A stretch of 64,000 nucleotides of DNA, from assembly GCA_015058045.1 (NCBI GenBank), contig SVDC01000014.1, forward strand, positions 1 to 64,000, in the 5' to 3' direction. Position numbers and translations under genes: made by a program. Positions 9,799-18,557 of the stretch are shown in pieces. The notes under the pieces were generated by a model. It did not search any database and had not been told where the DNA came from. It worked only from the letters and a program-made list of their open reading frames with translations. Each line of letters begins with the position of its first letter. The first letter of the stretch is position 1. The stretch comes from Cellulosilyticum sp. GTDB lineage: Bacteria > Bacillota > Clostridia > Lachnospirales > Cellulosilyticaceae.

Positions 9799-10507
9799 AA
9801 GTTATTTCCCTTCTTCCTTCTGTATTCTTCTCAATTTTAAGGATATCCCCATCCTGCATCGTAATAATACGATCTGCATATTCTGCAATCTCTGGATCAT
9901 GGGATACAATAATCAAAGTTTGATTATACTTTCTTGCAATTTGTGTCATCATATCCATGACCTCAATGGTCGTATGAGTATCCAAATTCCCTGTAGGCTC
10001 ATCTGCAAATATAATTTGTGGTTGATTAACAAAGGCTCTTGCAATACTTACACGCTGTTGTTGACCTCCACTCATCTCTTTAGGTTTATGCTTTAAACGT
10101 TTACCAAGCCCTACTGCCTCTAATATTTCCTTTGCCTTCTTCTCTCTTTCTTTTTTTCCTACACCTTGAAAAACTAACGGTAAAGCCACATTTTCTTGTG
10201 CTGTTAAAGTAGGAATGAGATTATAAGATTGAAACACAAAGCCAATATACCTTTGTCTAAAAGTTGCTAATTGAGTCTCACTCAGTTTCTCCATATAAAT
10301 CTTTTTAATCTGTACACTTCCTTTAGTAGGTTTTTCAAGTCCTGCCAACATATTTAATAAAGTTGACTTTCCTGAACCTGATGTACCAAATAAACAGCAT
10401 ATTTCACCTTTTTCAATCTCAAGATTAATATGATTTAGTGCGACAATTTTTTCACTTCCCATCCGATAGATTTTCCTAAGTTCATGAATTTTAATAATGG
10501 GTGCCAT
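9782..10507 (-). CDS. ABC transporter ATP-binding protein, MacB/LolD type
   Basis: A complete 241-residue ATPase: Walker A GTSGSGKS (41-48), Q-loop Gln93, signature MSGGQ (145-149), Walker B IIFADE (165-170) with the GNLD sequence typical of the MacB/LolD branch, and H-loop His203. It is the first gene of the three-gene operon and overlaps the next gene by 17 nt. A GGAAGTG ribosome binding site precedes the ATG. It energises the FtsX-like permease at 6057-7403. Confidence 0.95.
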   Translation of the reverse strand: MAPIIKIHELRKIYRMGSEKIVALNHINLEIEKGEICCLFGTSGSGKSTLLNMLAGLEKPTKGSVQIKKIYMEKLSETQLATFRQRYIGFVFQSYNLIPTLTAQENVALPLVFQGVGKKEREKKAKEILEAVGLGKRLKHKPKEMSGGQQQRVSIARAFVNQPQIIFADEPTGNLDTHTTIEVMDMMTQIARKYNQTLIIVSHDPEIAEYADRIITMQDGDILKIEKNTEGRREITYEKAN

Positions 10508-10681
10508 TTTTCACTTCCATATCCTATTTTTTATTATTTTCCAATAATATTAGCACACTTTACAGTTTATTTCCATTAAACTTTTATTACTTTTTGTGAA
10601 TTTTTCGTCATATTTCTTTATTTTTTCTTTATTTTTCTTTATTTAATCCAACTTTCTTTGAATTGAATATAAAATAGAAAT

Positions 10682-10710
10682 AGCGTATAAGCATCCTGTG
10701 CCCATACGCC
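10682..10710 (-). terminator. Probable terminator of the csp-like operon
   Basis: On the minus strand GGCGTAT and ATACGCT form a short stem just after the last subtilase stop codon, followed by TATTTCTATTTT. The stem is modest, so this is moderately supported. Confidence 0.5.
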
Positions 10711-10716
10711 TAATAT

Positions 10717-12483
10717 TTAAAAAATAATTTGTTGCCGCAGTAAATCTAAACTTTGTTCCACACACAACTTCCCATATCCCCAAATCGGACTAGGATAAGA
10801 AATCGTTTGATCTCGAGTGGCACCACGTATTAAGTATGTTTTTAAATTTTCTCCATACAAAAATGGATTATTATTTTCTACAATCCCCCACTGCATCATA
10901 AGCGCAATACCTCCCGTTACATGAGGCGTTGCCATGCTCGTTCCACTTAATGTACGATAGCCAGAGCTCGTATGGCTTGCTGAAGAAATCCCTACGCCTG
11001 GTGCCACTAAATCAGGCTTAATGATTTTATTATTCCTCCCAAACCCTCTTCCAGAAAAAGGAGCAATTTGTCCTGTCTCATGATTATATGCCCCTACAGA
11101 AGTTACTAATCTTGCTGTTGAAGGCGTTGTCAAAGTCGTTTCTGTTATAGGTGACAGGAAATAATTCTCACCTCCTCTAGCTTCTGTAACAGGTCCCCAT
11201 ACATCAAATTGCCCATTTACAATACTTTCACCATGGACCACTACAGTCCATGGCCCACTTGTGACACTATCTTCAGCTGTACGTCCTGTTAAAAGGAGTG
11301 CAAATTCAATATCTCCACTTAAGGGGGAAGGTCCTGCAAAACTTGCATATACATTCGTATTAAGTAAAGTATACTTCACAGGTCCTGCACTATAGTTGAT
11401 AATAGGCGTCCTTCTTCCTGCTGGATCAATGATTTCTACTGCTATTTGGTCAATATTATTGGTCCAAATCGATAAATTGTATTGACTTGTATTTTGGACA
11501 ATCTGAAATTGAAAACTAGTTGCACCCCCTTCTTTAACTATCCCACTTGTATGATTCCGTGCATTGGCTTCATTTCCTGTTCCCACTACAATATTATTTT
11601 TCCAAACTGTTGCTGCATCCTCCATATATTGCTCTATTAATGAATTTCCATCATGAGGGCCACTATTCGTACCAATACTAATATTAATTGCAACAGGACG
11701 TCCTAACTCCTGGGCACGTTCTATTACATATCTTATCGCTAGCATAATTTCTATATTCCTTACAAATCCTTCAAAATCTGGTTGCCCTAATTTAACAATA
11801 ATAAATTCTGCCTCTGGTGCTGCACCTATATTCCGTCCATTTGAGCCTCTTCCATTCCCCCCAGCAATCCCAGCCACATGGGTGCCATGGCCGTCTAAAT
11901 CTGTGGAAGGCACAATATTTAGTCCCTCTTGTCTTGAGGGAGCACTAAGTGCTTCGTCAATTTGTGCCTTTGTATATTGAGTGCCTGTTAAAAAGCCTAT
12001 TGGGGGATTACCTGCTATGGTTTGATCCCATATATATTGGATTCTTGTGCTACCATCTTCATTTCTAAAATCTGGATGAAAATAATTAATTCCGGAATCA
12101 ATAATGCCCAATAATACCCCTTCACCTTTTAATTCATAAGGTGGATTATTTTGAACCGTTGTAATGCAGCTGGCTATCATATTGCTACTTTGGTTATACA
12201 CCATTCTTTTAGGTACTTCTATATACTCTACCTCCGTATAATTGAGGAGATTTCTAATATTCTCTTGGGGAATGGTTAAAGTTGCAAACTGATCATTGAT
12301 AATCTGTGCTCTTCCACCTTGCTGCCTTGCCACATTATCAATATCTCCATTATATTTGACAAGTACCTCCCAATTACCAGGCTGCCCAAATCCTAAAAGT
12401 CCTAGATAATCTTCTGCATTTTGAAGGTCATTTTCTGGAATAACACTTAATATTTGCAAACTGGCATCCGTCTTATTTTGCAA
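10717..12483 (-). CDS. Csp-like subtilisin family serine protease (S8), fourth gene of the operon
   Basis: A 588-residue S8 protease without a signal peptide, like the spore-core/cortex Csp germination proteases. The triad is intact: Asp129 in GIIDSG, His199 in DGHGTHVAG, Ser516 in SGTSMATP, with oxyanion Asn304 in GTGNEA. Residues 1 to about 118 form the prodomain. A large insert (about 310-450) splits the fold, as in Csp proteins. The start codon is TTG with an AAGGAGGGG site directly upstream; no alternative ATG has a comparable site. Among the four paralogues this has the most canonical motifs, so it is the best candidate for the protease that matures SleC (inference). Confidence 0.9.
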   Translation of the reverse strand: MQNKTDASLQILSVIPENDLQNAEDYLGLLGFGQPGNWEVLVKYNGDIDNVARQQGGRAQIINDQFATLTIPQENIRNLLNYTEVEYIEVPKRMVYNQSSNMIASCITTVQNNPPYELKGEGVLLGIIDSGINYFHPDFRNEDGSTRIQYIWDQTIAGNPPIGFLTGTQYTKAQIDEALSAPSRQEGLNIVPSTDLDGHGTHVAGIAGGNGRGSNGRNIGAAPEAEFIIVKLGQPDFEGFVRNIEIMLAIRYVIERAQELGRPVAINISIGTNSGPHDGNSLIEQYMEDAATVWKNNIVVGTGNEANARNHTSGIVKEGGATSFQFQIVQNTSQYNLSIWTNNIDQIAVEIIDPAGRRTPIINYSAGPVKYTLLNTNVYASFAGPSPLSGDIEFALLLTGRTAEDSVTSGPWTVVVHGESIVNGQFDVWGPVTEARGGENYFLSPITETTLTTPSTARLVTSVGAYNHETGQIAPFSGRGFGRNNKIIKPDLVAPGVGISSASHTSSGYRTLSGTSMATPHVTGGIALMMQWGIVENNNPFLYGENLKTYLIRGATRDQTISYPSPIWGYGKLCVEQSLDLLRQQIIF

Positions 12484-12503
12484 TCTATCCCCTCCTTATT
12501 TTC

Positions 12504-14276
12504 CTAATCTGCCATTTTATTCATATTAGCTAATGCAGCATCCACACACATTAACCCATATCCCCAACTTGGATTAGGATAAGGACCATAACTTGTAGGT
12601 CTTTGAGCACTTCTTAAAAGATAAATCCTTAGTTCCTCTCCATAATAATTTAAGTTGTTTAAAGTGTATATCCCATATTCCATTAACAGAACATAAGCGC
12701 CTGCAACAAAGGCTGCTGCTGCACTTGTTCCTGTAATGCTTCCATAAAGCGACTGTTCTGTTACAGATGGTGCTGTAATATTAACCCCTGGGGCTACAAG
12801 ATCAGGTGCTACTCTTCCATCTGCTGTAAAACCTCTTCCAGAAAATGCAGCGACCTGCCTTATACTGCTGTTGTATGCACCTACTGAAGTAATTGCATCT
12901 GCCGTTGAGGGTGATGTAAGTGTCTGCTCAATATTAGGATTTAGGAACTCTACATCATTTACTTCACTCTGTAGTACGATAGATCCCCAAACTTCATAAC
13001 CTCCTTCTATAATTTGAGTACCTTGCAAGGTAAGTGTCCATAACCCTCTGCCTAAAGTTGCATCGCCTTGTGCTTGAAATAGAATATAAATCACTTGCTG
13101 ATTGACACTGGCAATGGGTGCAGAATAATTAACAAGCACTGCAATATCATCAAATAAATAGGCTCTATTAGGCGTTAATAAACTTAATACATCTGTTTGT
13201 TCTCCCATAGGGGTTTGAATAACAACACTAATATCATCACTAAACCTTTTCCATATACAACAACCATATTCTCTTAAATTGGATGATTCTATATCGATTT
13301 GAATGGTTTGGCTTTGACCCGTTTCTAATTTTCCACTTGTATGAAGATTGGTATCTCCTTCATTTCCTGTTCCCACTACAAAATTGATAAGCCAATTATC
13401 ATATCTTCTTGTCATATAAATCTCTAATGGTTCTGTTCCATCATGAGCTGTTAGATTATGTCCTACGCCTAATAAAATGCTAATAGGTCTATTCAGCTCT
13501 TTGGCTTTTTCTATAACAAAATTAATCCCTTCTATAATCTCTATATCTCTAGGATATCTAGGCTGAATACGTCCTATCTTAACGATAACGAGTTCGCAAG
13601 CCGGTGCCATTCCTTTATTCCGCCTGTTACTACTTCCCCTCCCATTTCCTGCTGCAATACCTGCTAATGCCGTTCCATGCCCAATGGTATCCTGTGAAGG
13701 TACTACAGCAAGCTGCTCTGCCTCTGTTTGATATTGTAATGCCTCATTAATTTGTTCATTCGTATAAACTGTTCCACCGCCGCCATTAACGCTACTTGGG
13801 CCATTTCCTATGGTTTGATCCCATAAGTATAGGATACGACTTTTCCCTTCATCTGTTATAAAATCAGGATGATTATAGCGAATTCCAGAATCAATCACTG
13901 CAAGGAGAACCCCTTCTCCTGTTGCTCTAATCGCGCTACTTTCCTCTGATGTATTGGCCGCACAAACAGCGCCTAATCCAATATCCATATAAGCCAGTCT
14001 TCTGGGTAAAGCTAATCTTAAGACATTGGATGCATTAGATAAATCTCCTATGCGGTCTTTATTTATAATGATTTTTGCAAATCCCCCCTTTAAATCATAC
14101 GCTTCTGTTAACCCATACTGACTCACTAGTTCATCAAGTGTTCCCACATAATCCATAATGACTTCCCATAAGTTTTGCTCAGGATCTACAATAAAAGTTG
14201 ATTTTAAAGTATCCGTTAACAATCCTTCATAACGTAATGCAAGTTGAAGAAGTGATGTCATTTTGTTTGTAATCAT
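12504..14276 (-). CDS. Csp-like subtilisin family serine protease (S8), third gene of the operon
   Basis: A 590-residue S8 protease with no signal peptide. Triad residues are Asp129 (VIDSG), His200 (GHGTALAG) and Ser518 (TGTSAAAA); oxyanion Asn305 is in GTGNEG. Sequence around the His and Ser is less canonical than in the fourth gene: the usual GTHVAG is GTALAG and GTSMA is GTSAA. Activity is possible but specificity may differ. The N-terminal 118 residues look like the prodomain. AGGAGG precedes the ATG. Intergenic gaps are 9 bp upstream and 20 bp downstream, so the four genes form one operon. Confidence 0.9.
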   Translation of the reverse strand: MITNKMTSLLQLALRYEGLLTDTLKSTFIVDPEQNLWEVIMDYVGTLDELVSQYGLTEAYDLKGGFAKIIINKDRIGDLSNASNVLRLALPRRLAYMDIGLGAVCAANTSEESSAIRATGEGVLLAVIDSGIRYNHPDFITDEGKSRILYLWDQTIGNGPSSVNGGGGTVYTNEQINEALQYQTEAEQLAVVPSQDTIGHGTALAGIAAGNGRGSSNRRNKGMAPACELVIVKIGRIQPRYPRDIEIIEGINFVIEKAKELNRPISILLGVGHNLTAHDGTEPLEIYMTRRYDNWLINFVVGTGNEGDTNLHTSGKLETGQSQTIQIDIESSNLREYGCCIWKRFSDDISVVIQTPMGEQTDVLSLLTPNRAYLFDDIAVLVNYSAPIASVNQQVIYILFQAQGDATLGRGLWTLTLQGTQIIEGGYEVWGSIVLQSEVNDVEFLNPNIEQTLTSPSTADAITSVGAYNSSIRQVAAFSGRGFTADGRVAPDLVAPGVNITAPSVTEQSLYGSITGTSAAAAFVAGAYVLLMEYGIYTLNNLNYYGEELRIYLLRSAQRPTSYGPYPNPSWGYGLMCVDAALANMNKMAD

Positions 14277-14285
14277 AACTTCCTC

Positions 14286-16646
14286 CTAATCGCTCTTTAA
14301 ACTATTCAATAAATCCCTTAAACGTATCACCCCATATCCCATATTGGGATAGCTTATTCTAGATTGTTCTGCCATGCTATTTAGTAATTTATTTCGCATA
14401 ATTAGAGTGTTTGCATATGGCATACCTTGTTTCTTGCACCATTTTTCATGAATTAAGGCAATGCCACCCGCTAAAAAACCGGCTGCTACAGCTGTTCCTT
14501 CTAACACATAGTCGTCTTCTTCATCTTTAACAATCCTTGCCTTCCCTTCCATCACACAGGTTGGTACAAATCTACCGTCCCAATCCCCCCCCCTACCTGA
14601 TGCTGCTAATAATACTAAGTTTTTACCATCATATGCGCCCACACTTAGGACATCTGCTAATGCAGCATTAGACCCGATCGTCATAGTAGATGTGGCAGGA
14701 GCTAACCTTACATAAGGATTTAATGTTTCTTGTGCTAACCACATATCTATCTTGGTATTTTTCTGAATTAGATTTATGGCATATTTCATTTGCCATTCTC
14801 CTGGTTTCATATGGACAATTTGAAAACGAATCATGCTCGCACCATTTTGATAATCCTCTTGGATTCCTGTTGTATATACACTTCCATTTTCTCCATCATA
14901 ATAGCCTTCTTCATCTAATCTAAATCCTATCTTTCTATCCCCTGGTGGATAAAGTGTAATAGCACCTCTTTTTGCATGTTTTAAATAAATATTTCCAACT
15001 AAATAGTCAGTTAACTGAGACCCTCTCATCAGAATCTCCGGTATAAATACCTGCTCATCCGCTATGGTTTGATGATGTTGCCTATGCGCTTCTTCTCCAG
15101 CTGGAATAATCAATGTGCATCCTGGCTGTTTTGCAAGTTCACTGAGCATTTGTTCATAAATACCTGTTCCATCATGCGCAGACAAATTTGTATTATATGG
15201 AATAATTAGGACAATAGGTTTTTTCTCTTTTTGGGCAATTCCTAATAACTTATAGCCAGCTATTAAAACATCCGGCATCAAAACTGCATTAGATTCTATT
15301 CCTCCACCATAAAGACGCTGTAATGCTTTAGGTGCTTTTTTAATCTGAGCCACTAGAAACTGTGCATTTGTTGCAATGGATTGATAACCTTCTCCTATGC
15401 CACCAGCCAAAGCAAGTAATGTCGTTGTATAATTTTCTCCCTTTTGTAGGGGGACAAGTTTCTTGTCATTCCCATATCTTAAGGCTTCATCAATCTGCTC
15501 CCTAGTATAATCATTTCCCTGATTTTCTGCTGCTTGAACCCAATATTGAAAAATCCTTGTCTTTCCTTGTATAGTTTTTAAACAACTCCTTGTATAATCT
15601 ATTCCTTCTTCTGTAATAATCCCTATATAAACATCCTTTCCTGTATACTCACTTTCTAAGTGAATTGGTACTTCTTGATTAAGTGCCATATCTTCTTGTC
15701 TAATTGGTACTCTAGTTAAAATAGGACTTTCAAAATTCGGATAAACTTTATCCATTAATAAATCTCTATTTAAATCCAATACCTGCTTTTTGGCATAAAT
15801 CATCTTGTATTGTTTCCCCAGCTCAACTGTCTTCAAGCCAAGTTGATGATAATCGTCTATATCTTCATATGCCAATGTCCTAATGGGTAAATAAATAGAT
15901 TGCGTAGGAGGTATTTGATTATAGAAAAGATCCAAATAAAGTGTAAAATCTCTTTCTGTTATTCTTGACAATATCGTCTCATCTCTCTTATAAAGTAACC
16001 ATAACTGAATTTCTTTTTGTAGCCTTAAAACCGACATATTAGTATAAACTAAATGCCCTTCAGTTTGCTTAAAGTCACAGCTTTGTAATTTTCTTTGCTT
16101 TGGAAATTCCCCCTGCAAAACAATTAAACTTTCCTCTTTCCGTAAATAAGATTCTGCAATCATTTGTGCTAATGAATTTTCTTTAAAATAAGGGAGCTCA
16201 CTTATCATATCCCCTACAATAATAATTGGCTTTCCAACCAATCGACTTAACTTATATAGTTTTTCTAAACTTATTAAAACATCACTTACTGCAACTTCTC
16301 CTGTTACACTATAACAGTGAATCCATATTGCTTCTTGGTTACGTCTTTCCCCCGCTTCCCATTTGTGCTGGGACATTTCATATGTATATTGAATGTCAGG
16401 ACATAAAAAGAACTTTCCCATTGTTGCAATAATCACTTGTTCATGCTGTAATTGTCCTAAATTATACCAAAACAAGTCACCTAAGTTTAAATTAAAATCT
16501 GGCTCGATGCGCTCTACTTGCATTTTTAACCATTCTATTTTTTCATCTGGTACATCAACAATTGCACTATTTTCTCCAACATATTTTATAAGATAAGGTG
16601 TCATCTTCTGCCAATTTTCAGGTTTGAGCACAATATGATATCTCAT
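14286..16646 (-). CDS. Csp-like subtilase pseudoprotease with long N-terminal extension
   Basis: A 786-residue subtilase homologue lacking every catalytic residue. The Asp position is Thr345 (GIITEEG), the His position is Tyr406 (ENYTTTLL), the Ser position is Ala719 (EGTAVAAG), and the oxyanion Asn is Glu518 (PAGEEA). The surrounding fold is conserved, including TIGSNAALADVLSVGAYDG near 657. Residues 1 to about 325 are an extension absent from its three neighbours, and parts of it resemble a second reduced subtilase core. The start is ATG at 16646 with AGGAGG 5 nt away; an in-frame GTG two codons earlier overlaps that site. CspC and CspA of C. difficile are known pseudoproteases of this family and serve as a functional model. 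Confidence 0.9.
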   Translation of the reverse strand: MRYHIVLKPENWQKMTPYLIKYVGENSAIVDVPDEKIEWLKMQVERIEPDFNLNLGDLFWYNLGQLQHEQVIIATMGKFFLCPDIQYTYEMSQHKWEAGERRNQEAIWIHCYSVTGEVAVSDVLISLEKLYKLSRLVGKPIIIVGDMISELPYFKENSLAQMIAESYLRKEESLIVLQGEFPKQRKLQSCDFKQTEGHLVYTNMSVLRLQKEIQLWLLYKRDETILSRITERDFTLYLDLFYNQIPPTQSIYLPIRTLAYEDIDDYHQLGLKTVELGKQYKMIYAKKQVLDLNRDLLMDKVYPNFESPILTRVPIRQEDMALNQEVPIHLESEYTGKDVYIGIITEEGIDYTRSCLKTIQGKTRIFQYWVQAAENQGNDYTREQIDEALRYGNDKKLVPLQKGENYTTTLLALAGGIGEGYQSIATNAQFLVAQIKKAPKALQRLYGGGIESNAVLMPDVLIAGYKLLGIAQKEKKPIVLIIPYNTNLSAHDGTGIYEQMLSELAKQPGCTLIIPAGEEAHRQHHQTIADEQVFIPEILMRGSQLTDYLVGNIYLKHAKRGAITLYPPGDRKIGFRLDEEGYYDGENGSVYTTGIQEDYQNGASMIRFQIVHMKPGEWQMKYAINLIQKNTKIDMWLAQETLNPYVRLAPATSTMTIGSNAALADVLSVGAYDGKNLVLLAASGRGGDWDGRFVPTCVMEGKARIVKDEEDDYVLEGTAVAAGFLAGGIALIHEKWCKKQGMPYANTLIMRNKLLNSMAEQSRISYPNMGYGVIRLRDLLNSLKSD

Positions 16647-16655
16647 AGACACCTC

Positions 16656-18338
16656 CTACACAATTGAAATACTATTTTGAAGGTCCAGTCTACCATATCC
16701 CTCTATTGTATTAGGATAATCTACATTATTAGACCTTCTTGCACCTCGTATAAAAATACCTCTTGCAATTCTTGTATTCATTTCTGGAAAATTATTATTG
16801 AGCACCGCCCACTCTAATAATAAAGCTGATGCGCCTGCCGTTATAGCTGCTGCCGTACTGGTTCCCACAAAAGTTGTTAAGCCACCTCCTACCCTAGGTC
16901 CCTGAACATTCACACCTGGTGCAATAAAATCTGGCTTAATTACATTAGCTGTTGTAGGTCCTCTACCTGATGCTACATAAATACTATCATCCACCGGGTC
17001 GTATGCACCAACTACGATAACATACTCTGCTGTGGCCGGAATTTGTACTGTATAAGAAGGATCTGGCTGTAAAAAAGTCGTATTTTCATCAATAAAACCT
17101 CTTCTTGGTAACCAAATATGAAAACTACCATCTATCGTACTATCTCCTTCTACTGTCATAGTCCATATCCCTGGTGTAGGATTGCTTAACCTTATCCCCA
17201 CTGATTCAACACCTGTAATAGGATCTGTATACAAATAACGTACATCTAGAATAGCAGGCTCCAGGTTAAATCGAAATACCTGACTTTCTCTATTGACTAG
17301 CGGAACACGGCTAATAGTTTGCCCCAGTGGACTTCTAAAAGAAACATAAAGTTTAGCAGAAATGTCTGCCCATAACGCCATAAAAAAACCTCTTTCATTT
17401 TCAGCCACATTAATCTCTATATCCTGCTTAGTATTTGGTGCAATTTGTCCTCTATAGTGATGTCCACTGCTGGTTTCATTTCCTGCTGCAACAACTACAA
17501 TGATTCTATTGGTTAGCCCTACATCTTCTAAAAGACGTTCTATGATATTGGTTCCATTATGCGCACCATAATTATCCCCCAGTCCTATACAAATCACTAA
17601 AGGACGGTTTAAATCATTAGCTACACTAACTATATATTGAATTCCTGTTAAGATATCATTACTTTGATAAGCATCTGCCCCCTCATTAATCAAGAAAAGA
17701 TCTCTAATCTCCTGGCTAGCCGGCCTTAATTTCACCATAATAATTTCTGCATCAGGTGCGGCTCCTGTAAAAGTCGCAGCATCACTTTGATCATTTCCTG
17801 CTGCCAAACCAGCTAAAAAAGTACCATGTCCATTGGTATCTCTTGTAGGCACCACACTATAAGGATCTTCATTTCTTAAAGCCGCATTAAGTTCTGCTTG
17901 GCTATACGTACTTCCATATCCAAATGCCTCTGGTGGATTTCCAGGAATGGTTTGATCCCAAATGGAAGCGATCCGACTAGTGCCATCTGCATTTTGAAAA
18001 TAAGTATTGGTGTATTCAATTCCCGTATCTACAAAACCAATTAAAATCCCACTTCCTCTTAATGCACCATAAGGATAATCATGAAACTGTGAAATATTAG
18101 AAACTTCTAGAGCCTGCTCGGCATTTAAACCATACAGTATGGGGCGATCTATATACCTTAAATTTCTCTCCAATATATCAAACTCAGATTCTGCCCCTGC
18201 AGGTACCTGAATGGTATAAATCCCCGCTGTAATTCTTCTAATATCTAGATTTGGATACAATCGCCTCAGGGTCTCTAAGTCTTCCGTTTCACTAATACTA
18301 TAATTTACTAGTAAATAAATATTTCCATTCTCCTCCAT
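16656..18338 (-). CDS. Csp-like subtilisin family serine protease (S8), first gene of the operon
   Basis: A 560-residue S8 protease, no signal peptide. The triad is Asp104 (GFVDTG), His171 (NGHGTFLAG) and Ser494 (VGTSTAAA), with oxyanion Asn287 in AAGNET. The prodomain is short (about 1-93). A beta-rich insert (about 295-430) is shared with the paralogues. The start ATG follows AAGGTGAT. It is the first gene of the four-gene operon. An intrinsic terminator lies only 22 bp upstream, so its transcription start is not obvious. Confidence 0.9.
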   Translation of the reverse strand: MEENGNIYLLVNYSISETEDLETLRRLYPNLDIRRITAGIYTIQVPAGAESEFDILERNLRYIDRPILYGLNAEQALEVSNISQFHDYPYGALRGSGILIGFVDTGIEYTNTYFQNADGTSRIASIWDQTIPGNPPEAFGYGSTYSQAELNAALRNEDPYSVVPTRDTNGHGTFLAGLAAGNDQSDAATFTGAAPDAEIIMVKLRPASQEIRDLFLINEGADAYQSNDILTGIQYIVSVANDLNRPLVICIGLGDNYGAHNGTNIIERLLEDVGLTNRIIVVVAAGNETSSGHHYRGQIAPNTKQDIEINVAENERGFFMALWADISAKLYVSFRSPLGQTISRVPLVNRESQVFRFNLEPAILDVRYLYTDPITGVESVGIRLSNPTPGIWTMTVEGDSTIDGSFHIWLPRRGFIDENTTFLQPDPSYTVQIPATAEYVIVVGAYDPVDDSIYVASGRGPTTANVIKPDFIAPGVNVQGPRVGGGLTTFVGTSTAAAITAGASALLLEWAVLNNNFPEMNTRIARGIFIRGARRSNNVDYPNTIEGYGRLDLQNSISIV

Positions 18339-18360
18339 ATGGTAATCATCACCTTCCTAT

Positions 18361-18394
18361 AAAAAAAACTCAAAATCTACTACTAGACTTTGAG
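18361..18394 (-). terminator. Intrinsic terminator or attenuator directly upstream of the csp-like operon
   Basis: On the minus strand an 11-bp stem (arms at 18384-18394 and 18369-18379, one G-U pair, 4-nt loop) is followed by eight U residues (18368-18361). It lies between the exonuclease gene and the first subtilase gene and ends 22 bp before the latter's start codon. It may simply end the exonuclease transcript, or attenuate read-through into csp. Confidence 0.8.
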
Positions 18395-18533
18395 CTTCTT
18401 TATACTTCTTTATTATATTTATGACCTTAATCCCTTATTTATGAGATGAAACAAGCTTATTTTTTATATTTCATGCTTTAAGCTGTCCATTCATTCTTAT
18501 GTCATACTCCAGTAATCTTCCTTCACCTCTATT

Positions 18534-18543
18534 TGTATGTCAT
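18534..18543 (-). promoter_or_regulatory. Possible sporulation-type -10 element upstream of the csp-like operon
   Basis: Minus-strand CATACAAAT resembles the -10 of sporulation sigma factors (E/K type), with AGTATA about 15 bp upstream. It also overlaps the GTATGTCATAC palindrome at 18535-18545. A transcript from here would have to cross the terminator at 18361-18394. Confidence 0.25.
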
Positions 18544-18557
18544 ACTATTTTTATATA

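Noticed and set aside
10508..10716. Possible small gene between the ABC operon and the csp-like operon
   Set aside because: The stretch is extremely AT-rich with no reading frame preceded by a ribosome binding site; it holds only a likely terminator and promoter DNA.
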